The notes beneath the pieces are model-generated. The model had not been told where the DNA came from. It searched no databases and saw only the letters and a list, made by a program, of their open reading frames with translations. Source: Dehalococcoidia bacterium (GTDB lineage Bacteria > Chloroflexota > Dehalococcoidia > SHYB01). From it: DNA of 60,069 nt. Shown in pieces: positions 34,759 through 43,205 of this stretch (position 1 is its first letter; the number at the start of each line of letters is the position of its first letter). The position numbers were made by a program, and so were the translations under genes. The stretch is taken from NCBI GenBank assembly GCA_009693015.1, contig SHYB01000009.1:1-60069 (forward strand). Reading direction: 5' to 3'.

Positions 34759-35841
34759 CTACCCCTTCCTTTTCCTGCGCGGCGTCACCCTGTCCTTCGC
34801 CTGCATCGCCTGCATCGCCCGCTGCACCGCCTGCCGCCGCAAAAACCGCTGCGCCTTCTTCACCCCCGGCCATACCCCAAACGTCCAGATCGCCATGTGA
34901 GTCACGATCCGCCGCTCCGTCAGCCGCGTATAAATCGCCGCCGTCAGCGCCCCGATCAGCACAATCGCCGCCGACGTATACAGCCAGCCCAAAAGCACCG
35001 CGCCCGATGTCAGCGGCCCATAGATCGAGTCCACCGTCGCCCGCTGCTGCGTGTACAGGAAGAACACTCCCTTGGCGATCTCGAACGCGATCGCTGCCAT
35101 CAGCGCCCCGAACAGCACGTCCCGCAGCTTCAGCGGCCGGTTCGGCAGATAGCGGTACACCATCGTGAAAGCGAAGAACGTCATCAGGAGCGAGCTCACG
35201 CTCAGCCACACGGGCGCGCTCAACAGCCCAATCGCCGCCGTGGAGTCGTCCTCGGCGAACTCCCGCAGCGCCGCCGTCGCGATCAGCAGCGCCATGAACA
35301 GCAGCCCTGCCCCCGTCGTCGCCGCCAGGTCAATCACCCGCTCCCGCAGCCACGGGCGCGGCACCCGCAGATTCCACGCCGAGTTGATCCCCTTCCGCAG
35401 CGTGGCGAACATCGCCGTGGAGGCCCACACCAGCGTCCCCAGCGCCAGCGGCCCCGTCGCCACCCGCGACTCCACCGCCGTCTTGATCGAGCTGGCGATC
35501 ACATCCTGGCTCACCGGTATGAACGCCCCCAGAGCCCGCGCCAGGTGCGCCTGCTCCGGCGCCGTCGCCTGCGGCTGGAACACGTCGTACACCAGGATAA
35601 TCAAAAGCGACAGCGGGAACAGCGAAAAGAACGAGTAGAACGCGATGGCCGCCGCCATCTGCATATTGTTGTTCGTGAGAAACACCTGCGTCGACCGCGC
35701 GCAGAACACCACGAACGCCCGCCCGCCTGTGCCCAGGTCCCTGGCGATCGCATCCTCGTCCAGCGGCGGCGCCGACGGCGCAAACCCGAGCCCGCCCTGG
35801 CGGCGCTCATCATTCCCTAGTGTTGTCGCTTGTTGCTTCAC
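34759..35841 (-). CDS. YihY/virulence factor BrkB family membrane protein
   Basis: The 360-residue protein has six predicted transmembrane helices after a roughly 50-residue cytoplasmic N-terminus. Family motifs are MAAAIAFYSFFSLFPLSLL in helix 1, GTLVWASTAMFATLRKGIN and RYLPNRPLKLRDVLFGALM. SIYGPLTSGAVLLGWLYTSA completes the set. Function is uncertain; it was once misassigned as RNase BN. GTG 35841 is chosen because GGGAG lies six bases upstream; TTG 35847 would abut that element. The C-terminus is strongly basic. Confidence 0.9.
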   Translation of the reverse strand: MKQQATTLGNDERRQGGLGFAPSAPPLDEDAIARDLGTGGRAFVVFCARSTQVFLTNNNMQMAAAIAFYSFFSLFPLSLLIILVYDVFQPQATAPEQAHLARALGAFIPVSQDVIASSIKTAVESRVATGPLALGTLVWASTAMFATLRKGINSAWNLRVPRPWLRERVIDLAATTGAGLLFMALLIATAALREFAEDDSTAAIGLLSAPVWLSVSSLLMTFFAFTMVYRYLPNRPLKLRDVLFGALMAAIAFEIAKGVFFLYTQQRATVDSIYGPLTSGAVLLGWLYTSAAIVLIGALTAAIYTRLTERRIVTHMAIWTFGVWPGVKKAQRFLRRQAVQRAMQAMQAKDRVTPRRKRKG

Positions 35842-35875
35842 GCCCAACTCCCAGAGCCGCGCCTCTGCGCTTGCC

Positions 35876-36592
35876 CTACCGCGCGCCCAGCGTACGCAGC
35901 GCCGCCTCTTGCAGCACCGTCAGCTCCCCGATCCCCTTCCCCGCCAGCGTCAGCATTTGTTGAAGCTGCTCCGGCGCAAACGGCGCGCCCTCCGCCGTCC
36001 CCTGCACCTCCACATACGCCCCTCCGCCCGTCCTCACCACGTTGCAATCCACCGCCGCGTGCGCATCCTCCTCGTAGCACAGGTCCAGCAGCGCCTCCCC
36101 CTCCACCATTCCCACGCTCACCGCCGCCACGCTCGACCGCAGCGGCAGCGACGCCAGCGCCCCCTGCGTCACCAGCTTCTGCATCGCCTGGTGCAGCGCC
36201 ACATACGACCCTGTGATCGCAGCCGTCCGCGTCCCCCCGTCCGCCTGCAACACATCGCAGTCCACCGTCAGCGTGCGTTCCCCCAGCGCGTCCAGGTTCA
36301 CCACCGCCCGCAGCGCCCGTCCGATCAACCGCTGGATCTCCACGCTCCGACCGTCCCGCTGCCCGATCTCCCTCGCCCGCCGCGTCAGCGTGGAACGCGG
36401 CAGCATCCCGTACTCCGCCGTCACCCACCCCCGGCCCTGCCCCTTCAGAAACGGCGGCACCTTGTCCTCCACTGACACGGCGCACAGCACCTTCGTATCG
36501 CCTGCCTCCACCAGCACCGACCCCTCGGCATACGCCTGCGCCCCAAACGAAAAGCGCACCGGCCTCAGCCCATCGTTCTTGCGACCGTCCAC
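35876..36592 (-). CDS. rph: Ribonuclease PH
   Basis: RNase PH trims tRNA 3' ends phosphorolytically. The 238-residue protein has [13 protein letters not shown] at the start, the [20 protein letters not shown] region and [14 protein letters not shown]. It also has [34 protein letters not shown] (phosphate and active-site Asp region) and [22 protein letters not shown]. The start is a GTG with no clear Shine-Dalgarno. Length matches the family (about 240). Confidence 0.95.
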   Translation of the reverse strand: MDGRKNDGLRPVRFSFGAQAYAEGSVLVEAGDTKVLCAVSVEDKVPPFLKGQGRGWVTAEYGMLPRSTLTRRAREIGQRDGRSVEIQRLIGRALRAVVNLDALGERTLTVDCDVLQADGGTRTAAITGSYVALHQAMQKLVTQGALASLPLRSSVAAVSVGMVEGEALLDLCYEEDAHAAVDCNVVRTGGGAYVEVQGTAEGAPFAPEQLQQMLTLAGKGIGELTVLQEAALRTLGAR

Positions 36593-36658
36593 GCGTGCCA
36601 GAAGCGCCCTCCTGTTGCCGCCGTCGGCCCATTATACCAGCGAACCCATGCCCGCCTG

Positions 36659-36702
36659 TCATGGCGAGCGAGTCTGCGACCGCGGCAACCTGGTGGGGCG
36701 GC
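36659..36702 (+). repeat. Dispersed intergenic repeat family S, copy 2
   Basis: GTCATGGCGAGCGAGTCTGC followed by GACCGCGGCAACCTGGTGG matches the copies at 21345 and 44531. It is followed by a CTCTCCATCTGGGATGGAGA palindrome (about 36722-36745), another short dispersed element. Confidence 0.7.
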
Positions 36703-36794
36703 ATGGTCCTTCTGCTACCCCCTCTCCATCTGGGATGGAGAGGGCCTGTTCTGAGCCTGTCGAAGGAGCCGGGGTGAGGCCCTTCCGCACGCCC

Positions 36795-38045
36795 CTACCC
36801 CCCGATCCGCGCCGCCCGGCGTCCCGTCTTCGGCACCCGCATAAACAGCAGCACCGGCACGGCCATTAGCGTCGCTACGCTCGAATACACAAACGTCGCC
36901 TTATACCCCCAGTGGCTGGCGATCACCCCCGCCAAAATCGGCGCGGGCAGCGTCACCAGCTGGCTGAACACCCCCGTCAGTCCCATCGTGGACGCCTGCA
37001 CCCGCGCGTCCGCCGCATCCATCAGCGTCGCCTGGATCACCGTGGACAGCGCGTAGAAAAAGCACCCCAGCGCCGCGATCACCAGGCTCAGTTGCCAGCC
37101 CGGCGCCGCCACCGCCATCGCCAGGAACAGCAGCCCCATTGCCAGATGCCCCGCCAAGAGCACCGGCTTCCGCCCCAGCCGGTCCGACCACGCTCCCATC
37201 AGCGGCTGTGATATCGCGCCCATCGCGTACAAAAGCGCGATGTACAGCCCCAGCACAAACGTCGAATACCCCAGCGTCTCCTTCACATACAGAGGGAAAA
37301 ACGTCACCACGCTGACCCGCGCCACGCCCGAGAGCACGTTCACCCCCATGATGGACAGCACCGTGCGATTGCGCAGGTACGCCGCCACCTGCTGTCCGTA
37401 CGCCCGCACGCTCGGCCTCGGCTCCCCCGCCGCCGTTCGCTTCCCGCTCGACCGCAGCATGCTCCACACCACCAGCCCCAGCACCAGTCCGGGGATCAGA
37501 TGCCACAAAAGCAGATGCTCCCACGTCACCACCAGCAGAATGCCGCCGATCGCCAGCGGCGCGATCGCATCCCCCACGCTCGCCGTCGCCCCATGCACCG
37601 CCAGCGCCGTGCCGCGTTTCTCTGGGTAGCGCAGTGAAAGTCCCGCCATCGCCGCCGGGTGCCACAGCGCCGTCCCCACGCCGGAGAGCGCCACCGCCGC
37701 CATCATCCACCCGTACCCCGGCGCCAGTCCCATCAGAAAGTAGCCGATGCCGAACACCGCCAGAGCCGCCCCCAGCAAGATCGGCGGCGCCTTCACCCAC
37801 AGGTCTGCCAGCATCCCCGCCGGCAGCATCAGCGGCCCCGACGTCAACTGCTTGACTGACGACAGCGCCCCCAATTGCACGTCGCTCAGCCCCAGCGACG
37901 ACTTGATCGAAGGGATGATCACGGGGTACAGCTGCTGGAACCAGTGCACGATCCCGTGTCCCCCGGACACGGTGTACAGCCAGTACGTCCGCGAGTCCCG
38001 CCCCTGCCCTGTCGGCGTCGCGATTGCTTCTTGTGTGGTGCTCAT
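36795..38045 (-). CDS. MFS transporter
   Basis: The 416-residue protein has twelve predicted transmembrane helices in two six-helix bundles. The N-terminal half includes GHGIVHWFQQLYPVIIPSI and a LALAVFGIGYFLMGLAPGYG-like helix. The ALWHPAAMAGLSLRYPEKRG loop is typical of the major facilitator superfamily, as is GAWSDRLGRKPVLLAGHL between helices 8 and 9. The substrate is unknown. ATG 38045 is preceded by AGGAG; the open frame reaches 38168 only by reading through a repeat. Confidence 0.9.
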   Translation of the reverse strand: MSTTQEAIATPTGQGRDSRTYWLYTVSGGHGIVHWFQQLYPVIIPSIKSSLGLSDVQLGALSSVKQLTSGPLMLPAGMLADLWVKAPPILLGAALAVFGIGYFLMGLAPGYGWMMAAVALSGVGTALWHPAAMAGLSLRYPEKRGTALAVHGATASVGDAIAPLAIGGILLVVTWEHLLLWHLIPGLVLGLVVWSMLRSSGKRTAAGEPRPSVRAYGQQVAAYLRNRTVLSIMGVNVLSGVARVSVVTFFPLYVKETLGYSTFVLGLYIALLYAMGAISQPLMGAWSDRLGRKPVLLAGHLAMGLLFLAMAVAAPGWQLSLVIAALGCFFYALSTVIQATLMDAADARVQASTMGLTGVFSQLVTLPAPILAGVIASHWGYKATFVYSSVATLMAVPVLLFMRVPKTGRRAARIGG

Positions 38046-38397
38046 CCGCTCCTGCCTGACGCTGCCGGCCCCATCATTCGCGTTGCCCACATAGCCGACC
38101 TGTCTTCTCCCCTCCTGGGGAGTGTCCAGAGAGGGGCGAAGTCCCGTCTGTGCGAATCGAGATTCCATCGGAGCCCATCGCAGTTTACCCTGAGGCCCTC
38201 GAAGGGGCAGAGGTACAGGGGCACATCCCCTGTGCCTCCTCCAACCTTTGTGGGCGGGCCCCCCCGGAGTATTCCGTCACCGGAATACTCCGCCATAACC
38301 AATCACGCGGGGAGCAACGACATTTGCCTTTTCATGAGCGGCAGCATCTTACCCCTTCCTCCGTCCCCGGGGGAAGGTTGGGATAGGGGTCGCTCTC
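38046..38397. repeat. Intergenic region filled by repeat family R, copy 3
   Basis: The 352-bp gap is largely repetitive. It contains GAGTGTCCAGAGAGGGGCGA, GAGATTCCATCGGAGCCC, ACAGGGGCACATCCCCTGTG and a CCGGAGTATTCCGTCACCGG followed by AATACTCCG palindrome (about 38269-38292). It ends with CCCCGGGGGAAGGTTGGGAT. Elements are shared with 27866, 31095, 34575 and 43005. No gene is seen. Confidence 0.65.
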
Positions 38398-39312
38398 CTA
38401 CTTGATCCCCTCAATCTCCTTGATGCGAAGCTCCTCCACCCACTTCCGCACCACCTCCCGCTCCTCCGCGCTCACGTTCAGCCGCGGCCGCCGCGCCACC
38501 CCGCCCGGCAGCCCCAGCACTTGCAGCGCTGGCTTCGCCCCGCTGGCGAACTGGAACTGCGACATCTTCCAAAACACCTTCAGCAGATGCGCATAGGCGT
38601 CGAAGCACTTCTGCATATCCCCCCGCTTGTAATGCTCGATGATCGAAACGCACAGCTTCGGCACCAGGTTCGCCTCCGACGTCAGGAACCCCTGCCCGCC
38701 CAGCACCAAACATTGCAGTGCCTGCACCGGCCCCCCCACATGCAGCTCCACGCTATCCCCAAACTCCGCGCGTATCTCCGTCAAGTAGCGAATGTCCGGG
38801 TTCGTCACGTTGAACCCGATGATCTGCTTGTACTCTTTCTTCAGTGCCTTCAGCATCGGAATCGGGATAAAATACCCCGCCGCCTGGTGGCTGGAAAGCA
38901 CGCACGGTATCGGGATCGCGTCCAGCAGATCGCGGAAATACGCCTCCAGCATCCGCATCGGCGTCCCTCGCCCGTGCCCCGCATCCAGCGAATAGAGCTG
39001 GATCGCATCGGGGTTATACGGCTTGCTGATCTCGTACAGCCCGATAAACTCCTTCGCCGACCGCGGCTCCCTTCCCATCACCCGGAACGGCACCTTCCCC
39101 TTCAGTTCCTCGCTCGCCACCTGCACCAACTGCCGGTACTCCTCCGGCGAAAGCACAAACGCCTCCCCGCTCCCCCCGCCTCCCACATACACCCCAATCC
39201 CCGAAGCCGCCAACCGCTTGAAATGCGCCCGCTGCATCTCCTTATCGAACTCATCCTTTTCGTTGAAACACGTCAGGCTAATCACATAGGTGCTGGGATT
39301 CTTCGCCGGCAT
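38398..39312 (-). CDS. DapA/DHDPS-family protein without the Schiff-base lysine
   Basis: The 304-residue TIM barrel aligns with dihydrodipicolinate synthase/N-acetylneuraminate lyase. GVYVGGGGSGEAF (40-52) is the substrate-binding GxxGE loop, and VGGPVQALQCLVLGGQGFLTS follows later. Two catalytic positions differ: the Schiff-base Lys is Asn168 (IIGFNVTN, codon AAC), and the Tyr of the YNxP motif is replaced in VLSSHQAAGYF (near 138-148). An active class I aldolase mechanism is therefore unlikely. AGGAGG lies six bases before ATG 39312. Upstream in-frame extension of the ORF belongs to antisense of the SnoaL-like gene. Confidence 0.85.
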   Translation of the reverse strand: MPAKNPSTYVISLTCFNEKDEFDKEMQRAHFKRLAASGIGVYVGGGGSGEAFVLSPEEYRQLVQVASEELKGKVPFRVMGREPRSAKEFIGLYEISKPYNPDAIQLYSLDAGHGRGTPMRMLEAYFRDLLDAIPIPCVLSSHQAAGYFIPIPMLKALKKEYKQIIGFNVTNPDIRYLTEIRAEFGDSVELHVGGPVQALQCLVLGGQGFLTSEANLVPKLCVSIIEHYKRGDMQKCFDAYAHLLKVFWKMSQFQFASGAKPALQVLGLPGGVARRPRLNVSAEEREVVRKWVEELRIKEIEGIK

Positions 39313-39435
39313 GTGCGCCTCCTGGGGGTAGGTATCGGGTACACAACACCCGCCAGTATAGGCGCGCTGTCTAGCTGACGCCCCTTGCCCCCTCGCGTAC
39401 AATCCCTCCAGCGCTCGCTGCGCCAAGGACTCCCC

Positions 39436-39900
39436 ATGCTCACCCTCCACGACCTCCAAGCCCGCGCCGCCATCCACCGCCTCCACATGGACTACACCAC
39501 CGGCGTCGATCGCATGCGCGAGAAAACCCTCGCTGCCATCTACACCGCAGACGCCCGCCAGCGCCGCATCCCCGATGGCCCCCCCGCCTTTCCCGTCGGC
39601 GGCCCCGCCATCGCCGAACGCATCATGAGCGCCATCACCCGCTATGACAGCACCCAGCACACCATGGCCAACGAATACTTCACCATCGCCGGCGATACCG
39701 CCACGTCCCAGGTCAACGCCGTCGCCATCCACGAGATCGTCCGCGAAGGCAAACCCGTCCAATACGTCATGATGATCCGCTACGTCAACGCCCACGCCAA
39801 AGAGCACGGCCGCTGGCGCATGCGCGAACGCCTCCTCCACCTCGACTGGACCATTGAGCGTCCCCCGCCGATGGGCGCGAAGTCCAGGCGCAACCCCTAA
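39436..39900 (+). CDS. SnoaL-like (NTF2 fold) protein 1
   Basis: The 154-residue protein starts MLTLHDLQARAAIHRLHMDY, the usual helix of the SnoaL_4-like NTF2 family. It has the family pattern TQHTMANEYFTIAGDTA and VMMIRYVNAH with a closing RERLLHLDWTIE strand. Such proteins are lyases, isomerases or dehydratases of small hydrophobic substrates, or binding proteins. AAGGA precedes ATG 39436 by six bases. It is the first of three tandem paralogues; its stop overlaps the next ATG (TAATG). Confidence 0.85.
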   Translation: MLTLHDLQARAAIHRLHMDYTTGVDRMREKTLAAIYTADARQRRIPDGPPAFPVGGPAIAERIMSAITRYDSTQHTMANEYFTIAGDTATSQVNAVAIHEIVREGKPVQYVMMIRYVNAHAKEHGRWRMRERLLHLDWTIERPPPMGAKSRRNP

Positions 39901-40358
39901 TGACCCTCCAGCAGCTCCTCGACCGCGCCGCCATCCACCGCCTGCACCTGCGCTACGCCTGCCCCGTGGACAGCGTAGACCTGGCGCTCTTCCGCTCGGT
40001 GTACACCGGCGATCCCACCTTCGACCGCGTCCCCGGCAAAGCCTACCGAGGCATGCCTGAGATCACCGGGCTCATCCTCGGCCTGCTCCCGTTCGATGGC
40101 AGCCGCCACTGCATGGCCAACGAGTATTTCGACATCACCAGCGACCGCGCTGCCGCGGAGACCTACGCCCTCGCCACTCATTGGTACGCCCGTGACGGCG
40201 CTCCCACCCACTACATCGCCATGATCCGCTACCACGACGACCTCGTGAAAACGGATGGGCATTGGCAGATGGACACTCGCACCCTCCGTGCCGCCTGGAC
40301 CCACGACAGGCCGCCCGCAGCGGATACGCCCAACAGACGGAGGCCGGCAAGCCCATGA
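39900..40358 (+). CDS. SnoaL-like (NTF2 fold) protein 2
   Basis: The 152-residue paralogue starts MTLQQLLDRAAIHRLHLRYA and keeps SRHCMANEYFDITSDRAAAE, YIAMIRYHDDLV and an RTLRAAWTHDRPP ending. It is coupled to paralogue 1 by TAATG and to paralogue 3 by ATGA, so all three are made from one transcript. No catalytic residue set can be assigned with confidence. Confidence 0.85.
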   Translation: MTLQQLLDRAAIHRLHLRYACPVDSVDLALFRSVYTGDPTFDRVPGKAYRGMPEITGLILGLLPFDGSRHCMANEYFDITSDRAAAETYALATHWYARDGAPTHYIAMIRYHDDLVKTDGHWQMDTRTLRAAWTHDRPPAADTPNRRRPASP

Positions 40359-40816
40359 CCCTCCAGCAGCTCCTCGACCGCCACGCCATCCACCGCGTCC
40401 ACATGTCCTACTCCCCCGCCGTCGACCGCCGCGATGCCTCCCTCCTCCGCGCCGTCCTCACCTCAGATGCCTGCATCAGCGATGACCCCACCACATTCGA
40501 GTTCCGCGGCATCGATGAAATCGCCAGTCGCTTCAGCCGCCTCCACCGCTACCGCAACACCGCGCACTACATGATGAACACCACCTTCCTCCGCATCCAC
40601 GGCGACGAGGCCGATACCGAAATCTACGCCCTCGCCTATCACCAATACCCAGACGAAGCTCCACCTGAAGCCGACGGCCACCCGCCCCAATACCTCGCCG
40701 CCATCCGCTACCAGGATCACCTCGTCCGGCGGCAGGGCCAATGGAAAATCCAGCGCCGCCTCCTCGCTGTGCAATGGACCCAGGGCCAGGGCATCCGCGT
40801 CAAACGCCCCGCCTAG
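40355..40816 (+). CDS. SnoaL-like (NTF2 fold) protein 3
   Basis: The 153-residue paralogue starts MTLQQLLDRHAIHRVHMSYS, almost identical at its start to paralogue 2 and to the gene at 49648. AHYMMNTTFLRIHGDEADTE and YLAAIRYQDHLVRRQGQWKI align with the family. Its start overlaps the preceding stop as ATGA. It is the last of the three; the rplU promoter follows 20 bases after its stop. Confidence 0.85.
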   Translation: MTLQQLLDRHAIHRVHMSYSPAVDRRDASLLRAVLTSDACISDDPTTFEFRGIDEIASRFSRLHRYRNTAHYMMNTTFLRIHGDEADTEIYALAYHQYPDEAPPEADGHPPQYLAAIRYQDHLVRRQGQWKIQRRLLAVQWTQGQGIRVKRPA

Positions 40817-40836
40817 CGCGCCCCTTCTCTGTTCGT

Positions 40837-40866
40837 TTGACAGATTCGCCACCCCCCTGCTACACT
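40837..40866 (+). promoter_or_regulatory. Sigma70-type promoter for rplU-rpmA-rpmE
   Basis: TTGACA (40837-40842), an 18-base spacer and TACACT (40861-40866) lie 30 bases before the rplU ATG, giving a short leader. Confidence 0.75.
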
Positions 40867-40896
40867 AGCAATTCGTGTGAAACACCTAGGACTACC

Positions 40897-41475
40897 ATGA
40901 CTACTACCTACGCAATCATCGAAACCGGCGGAAAACAATATCGCGTCGCCCCCGGCGACGTCCTAGACGTTGACCGGGTAAAAAGCGCCCACCCCGGAGA
41001 AACGATCCAACTCGACCGCGTGCTCATGCTCAGCGTGGACAGCGCCGTCACCGTGGGTAAGCCCACCGTCGCCGGTGCCCGCGTCACCGCCAAGATTGAT
41101 TCGGAGCCCCTGGGCGAAAAAATCATCGTCCTCAAATACAAACGCAAAGTCCGCTATCGTCGCAAGACCGGCCACCGCCATCACTACTCCCGCCTCTCCA
41201 TCCAGGCCATAGAGACGGCTGACGGCCGGAAGTTCGCCGCTACGCCTCGTGTGGCGCCCGCCCCCAAGGCCGAAGCCCCGGCAGAGGAAGCCGTAGTCGA
41301 AAAGCCCGCCGCCAAAGCCAAGGCCCCCGCCAAGAGGAAGGCTGCGGCGAAAGCGAAGCCCGCACGGCGCACCGCCGCGGTCAAGCCCGCCCCCAAGGCA
41401 GCCAAGGCCAAGCCTGCGCCTAAGGCGGCAAAGACAAAGCCTGCGCCGCAGGCGGCTAAGACCAAGAAGGAATAG
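40897..41475 (+). CDS. rplU: 50S ribosomal protein L21 with long basic tail
   Basis: Residues 1-115 are a normal L21: [22 protein letters not shown] at the start and [22 protein letters not shown] at the 23S-binding end. The protein continues to 192 residues with a Lys/Ala/Pro-rich tail of repeated [16 protein letters not shown]-like units. E. coli L21 has 103 residues. The tail resembles histone H1-type basic extensions and may contact rRNA or DNA. TAGGA precedes the ATG. The gene heads the L21-L27-L31 operon. Confidence 0.96.
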   Translation: MTTTYAIIETGGKQYRVAPGDVLDVDRVKSAHPGETIQLDRVLMLSVDSAVTVGKPTVAGARVTAKIDSEPLGEKIIVLKYKRKVRYRRKTGHRHHYSRLSIQAIETADGRKFAATPRVAPAPKAEAPAEEAVVEKPAAKAKAPAKRKAAAKAKPARRTAAVKPAPKAAKAKPAPKAAKTKPAPQAAKTKKE

Positions 41476-41480
41476 CACCG

Positions 41481-41744
41481 ATGGCTCATAAAAAGGGCGC
41501 GGGAACCAGCCGCAACGGGCGCGATAGCAATAGCCAGCGCCTCGGCGTCAAGCTGTATGACGGCCAGCCGGCATCCGCGGGCGCCATCATCGTGCGACAG
41601 CGCGGCACCAAGATTTATCCTGGCCTCAACGTCATGGTCGGCAAAGACCACACGCTCTTCGCGTCCGTCCACGGCATCGTCAAGTTTGACCAGGCCACCA
41701 AGTTCCACAAGCGGGCCAACGTAGTTCCAGTTCCGCAAAGCTAG
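41481..41744 (+). CDS. rpmA: 50S ribosomal protein L27
   Basis: The 87-residue protein starts [20 protein letters not shown], the typical L27 N-terminus whose tail reaches the peptidyl transferase centre. The start lacks the cleaved leader seen in Firmicutes. [19 protein letters not shown] and [14 protein letters not shown] are also standard. It follows rplU by five bases. Confidence 0.97.
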   Translation: MAHKKGAGTSRNGRDSNSQRLGVKLYDGQPASAGAIIVRQRGTKIYPGLNVMVGKDHTLFASVHGIVKFDQATKFHKRANVVPVPQS

Positions 41745-41752
41745 GGGATTCC

Positions 41753-41953
41753 ATGAAGACCCAAATCCATCCCGCCTACTTCCGCGCGCAAGTAACATGC
41801 GCCTGCGGCAACACCTGGGAGACACGCTCCACCAAACAAGAGCTGCGCGTAGAAGTCTGCAGCAAGTGCCATCCCTACTTCACCGGCGAGCAGCGCATCA
41901 TTGACACGGAAGGCCGCGTCGGACGCTTCAAGAAGCGCTACGGAATAAAATAG
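41753..41953 (+). CDS. rpmE: 50S ribosomal protein L31 (zinc-binding type)
   Basis: The 66-residue protein starts [20 protein letters not shown]. It keeps the zinc-type cysteines (Cys in VTCACGN and in [11 protein letters not shown]). [18 protein letters not shown]-like residues end the protein. It lies eight bases after rpmA and is followed by a strong intrinsic terminator. Confidence 0.96.
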   Translation: MKTQIHPAYFRAQVTCACGNTWETRSTKQELRVEVCSKCHPYFTGEQRIIDTEGRVGRFKKRYGIK

Positions 41954-41974
41954 TCACGCTCACAGGAGCAGCAT

Positions 41975-42002
41975 AAGGAGCGAGGCCACTCGCTCCTTTT
42001 TG
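41975..42002 (+). terminator. Intrinsic terminator after rpmE
   Basis: GGAGCGAG (41977-41984) and CTCGCTCC (41989-41996) form a perfect 8-bp stem with loop GCCA, followed by TTTTTG. It lies 23 bases after the L31 stop and runs up to the DUF1385 ATG. Confidence 0.88.
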
Positions 42003-42010
42003 CTTCCACC

Positions 42011-42943
42011 ATGCCACACGCCCCCAAGTTCTTCTACGGCGGCCAAGCGGTCATTGAAGGCGTGATGATCCGCGGCAAATCCCACGTCAGCGTCGCCGTG
42101 CGCCGTCCCAACGGCCAGCTGCGCACCCTCTGCGAACCTCTCTCCGGCATGTTCCTCGGCAAGGCGCGGCGCATCCCCTTCACCCGCGGCGCCCTCGTTC
42201 TTGCCGAAAGCCTCACCCTCGGTCTCAAAGCCCTCATGTTCTCCGCTGACGCCGCCCTGGAAGACGAAGACGCCGCCGCCGAAGTCAAACCCCTCTCCTC
42301 CTTCGCCACCGGCGGCATGCTTGCCGTCTCCCTCCTCATCGCCATCGCCCTCTTCTTCGTCGGCCCCCTCCTCATCACCCGCGCCATAGACCGCTTCATC
42401 GCCTCCGACGCCCTCTCCAACCTCACTGAAGGCGGCATCCGCCTCGCCATCTTCTTCGGCTACGTCTGGCTCATGGGCCGCCTGCCGGACATGCGCCGGG
42501 TCTTCGCCTACCACGGCGCCGAGCACATGACCATCGCCGCCCACGAGCACGGCGCTCCCCTCACCACCGCTGAGATACGCAAATACCCCAAAGAACACCC
42601 CCGCTGCGGCACCGCCTTCCTCATGGTCGTCATGGTCGTCGCCATCCTCACCTTCGTCTTCCTCGGCCGTCCCGACCTCTGGCTTCGCATCCTCGAACGC
42701 ATCCTCCTCATCCCCGTCATCGCCGCCGTCAGCTACGAAATCATCCGTGTCAACGCCGCCCAGATCACCCATCCCGTCGCCAAGTTTGTCGCCCTCCCCG
42801 GGCTTGCCATGCAATGGATCACCACCCGCACCCCCGACGATCAGCAGATCGAAGTCGCCATCAAAGCCATGGAAACAGCCCTCATAGCCGATGGCGCCCT
42901 CCCCGCCTCCTCCGCCCCTCCCCCGCCCCTCGACCCTCGCTAG
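42011..42943 (+). CDS. DUF1385 membrane protein
   Basis: The 310-residue protein opens with the DUF1385 signature FYGGQAVIEGVMIRGKSHVSV. It has four to five transmembrane helices and the conserved FAYHGAEHMTIAAHEHG and EHPRCGTAFLMVVM segments, rich in His, Glu and Cys that could bind a metal. The biochemical role is unknown. Linkage to rpmE is common in Gram-positive and Chloroflexota genomes. The ATG comes nine bases after a terminator and lacks a Shine-Dalgarno, so it probably has its own expression or depends on readthrough. Confidence 0.9.
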   Translation: MPHAPKFFYGGQAVIEGVMIRGKSHVSVAVRRPNGQLRTLCEPLSGMFLGKARRIPFTRGALVLAESLTLGLKALMFSADAALEDEDAAAEVKPLSSFATGGMLAVSLLIAIALFFVGPLLITRAIDRFIASDALSNLTEGGIRLAIFFGYVWLMGRLPDMRRVFAYHGAEHMTIAAHEHGAPLTTAEIRKYPKEHPRCGTAFLMVVMVVAILTFVFLGRPDLWLRILERILLIPVIAAVSYEIIRVNAAQITHPVAKFVALPGLAMQWITTRTPDDQQIEVAIKAMETALIADGALPASSAPPPPLDPR

Positions 42944-43205
42944 CCCTCGCCGCGTGGCAGTCTCGTCGCAAGCCACAAGCCAGGGCAGTGCACCTACGCG
43001 GCAACATCTTGCCTGGAGGAGTGCAGAGGAGGCTCGGCCTCCTCTGACGGGGTTCAAGGGGTGTCCCCTTGTCCTTTCCTTGCAACATTAGCGGCGGGTG
43101 GGTGGGAATAACGACATTTGCCAGGGCTAAGCGGCAGCGCTTTCTCGTCTCGCGCCACCTGCCCAAATCGCGGGTCAGCGCACCACACCTACGCGGCAGC
43201 CCCCG
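42944..43205. repeat. Intergenic region with repeat family R-related copy 4
   Basis: This gap between convergent genes contains GAGGAGGCTCGGCCTCCTCT (a palindrome near 43024-43047), AAGGGGTGTCCCCTTG and GGCGGGTGGGTGGGAATAAC followed by GACATTTGCC. The last two are shared with 34680 and 38310. CGCACCACACCTACGCGGCAG near 43175 echoes 42975-43005. No gene is seen. Confidence 0.6.
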
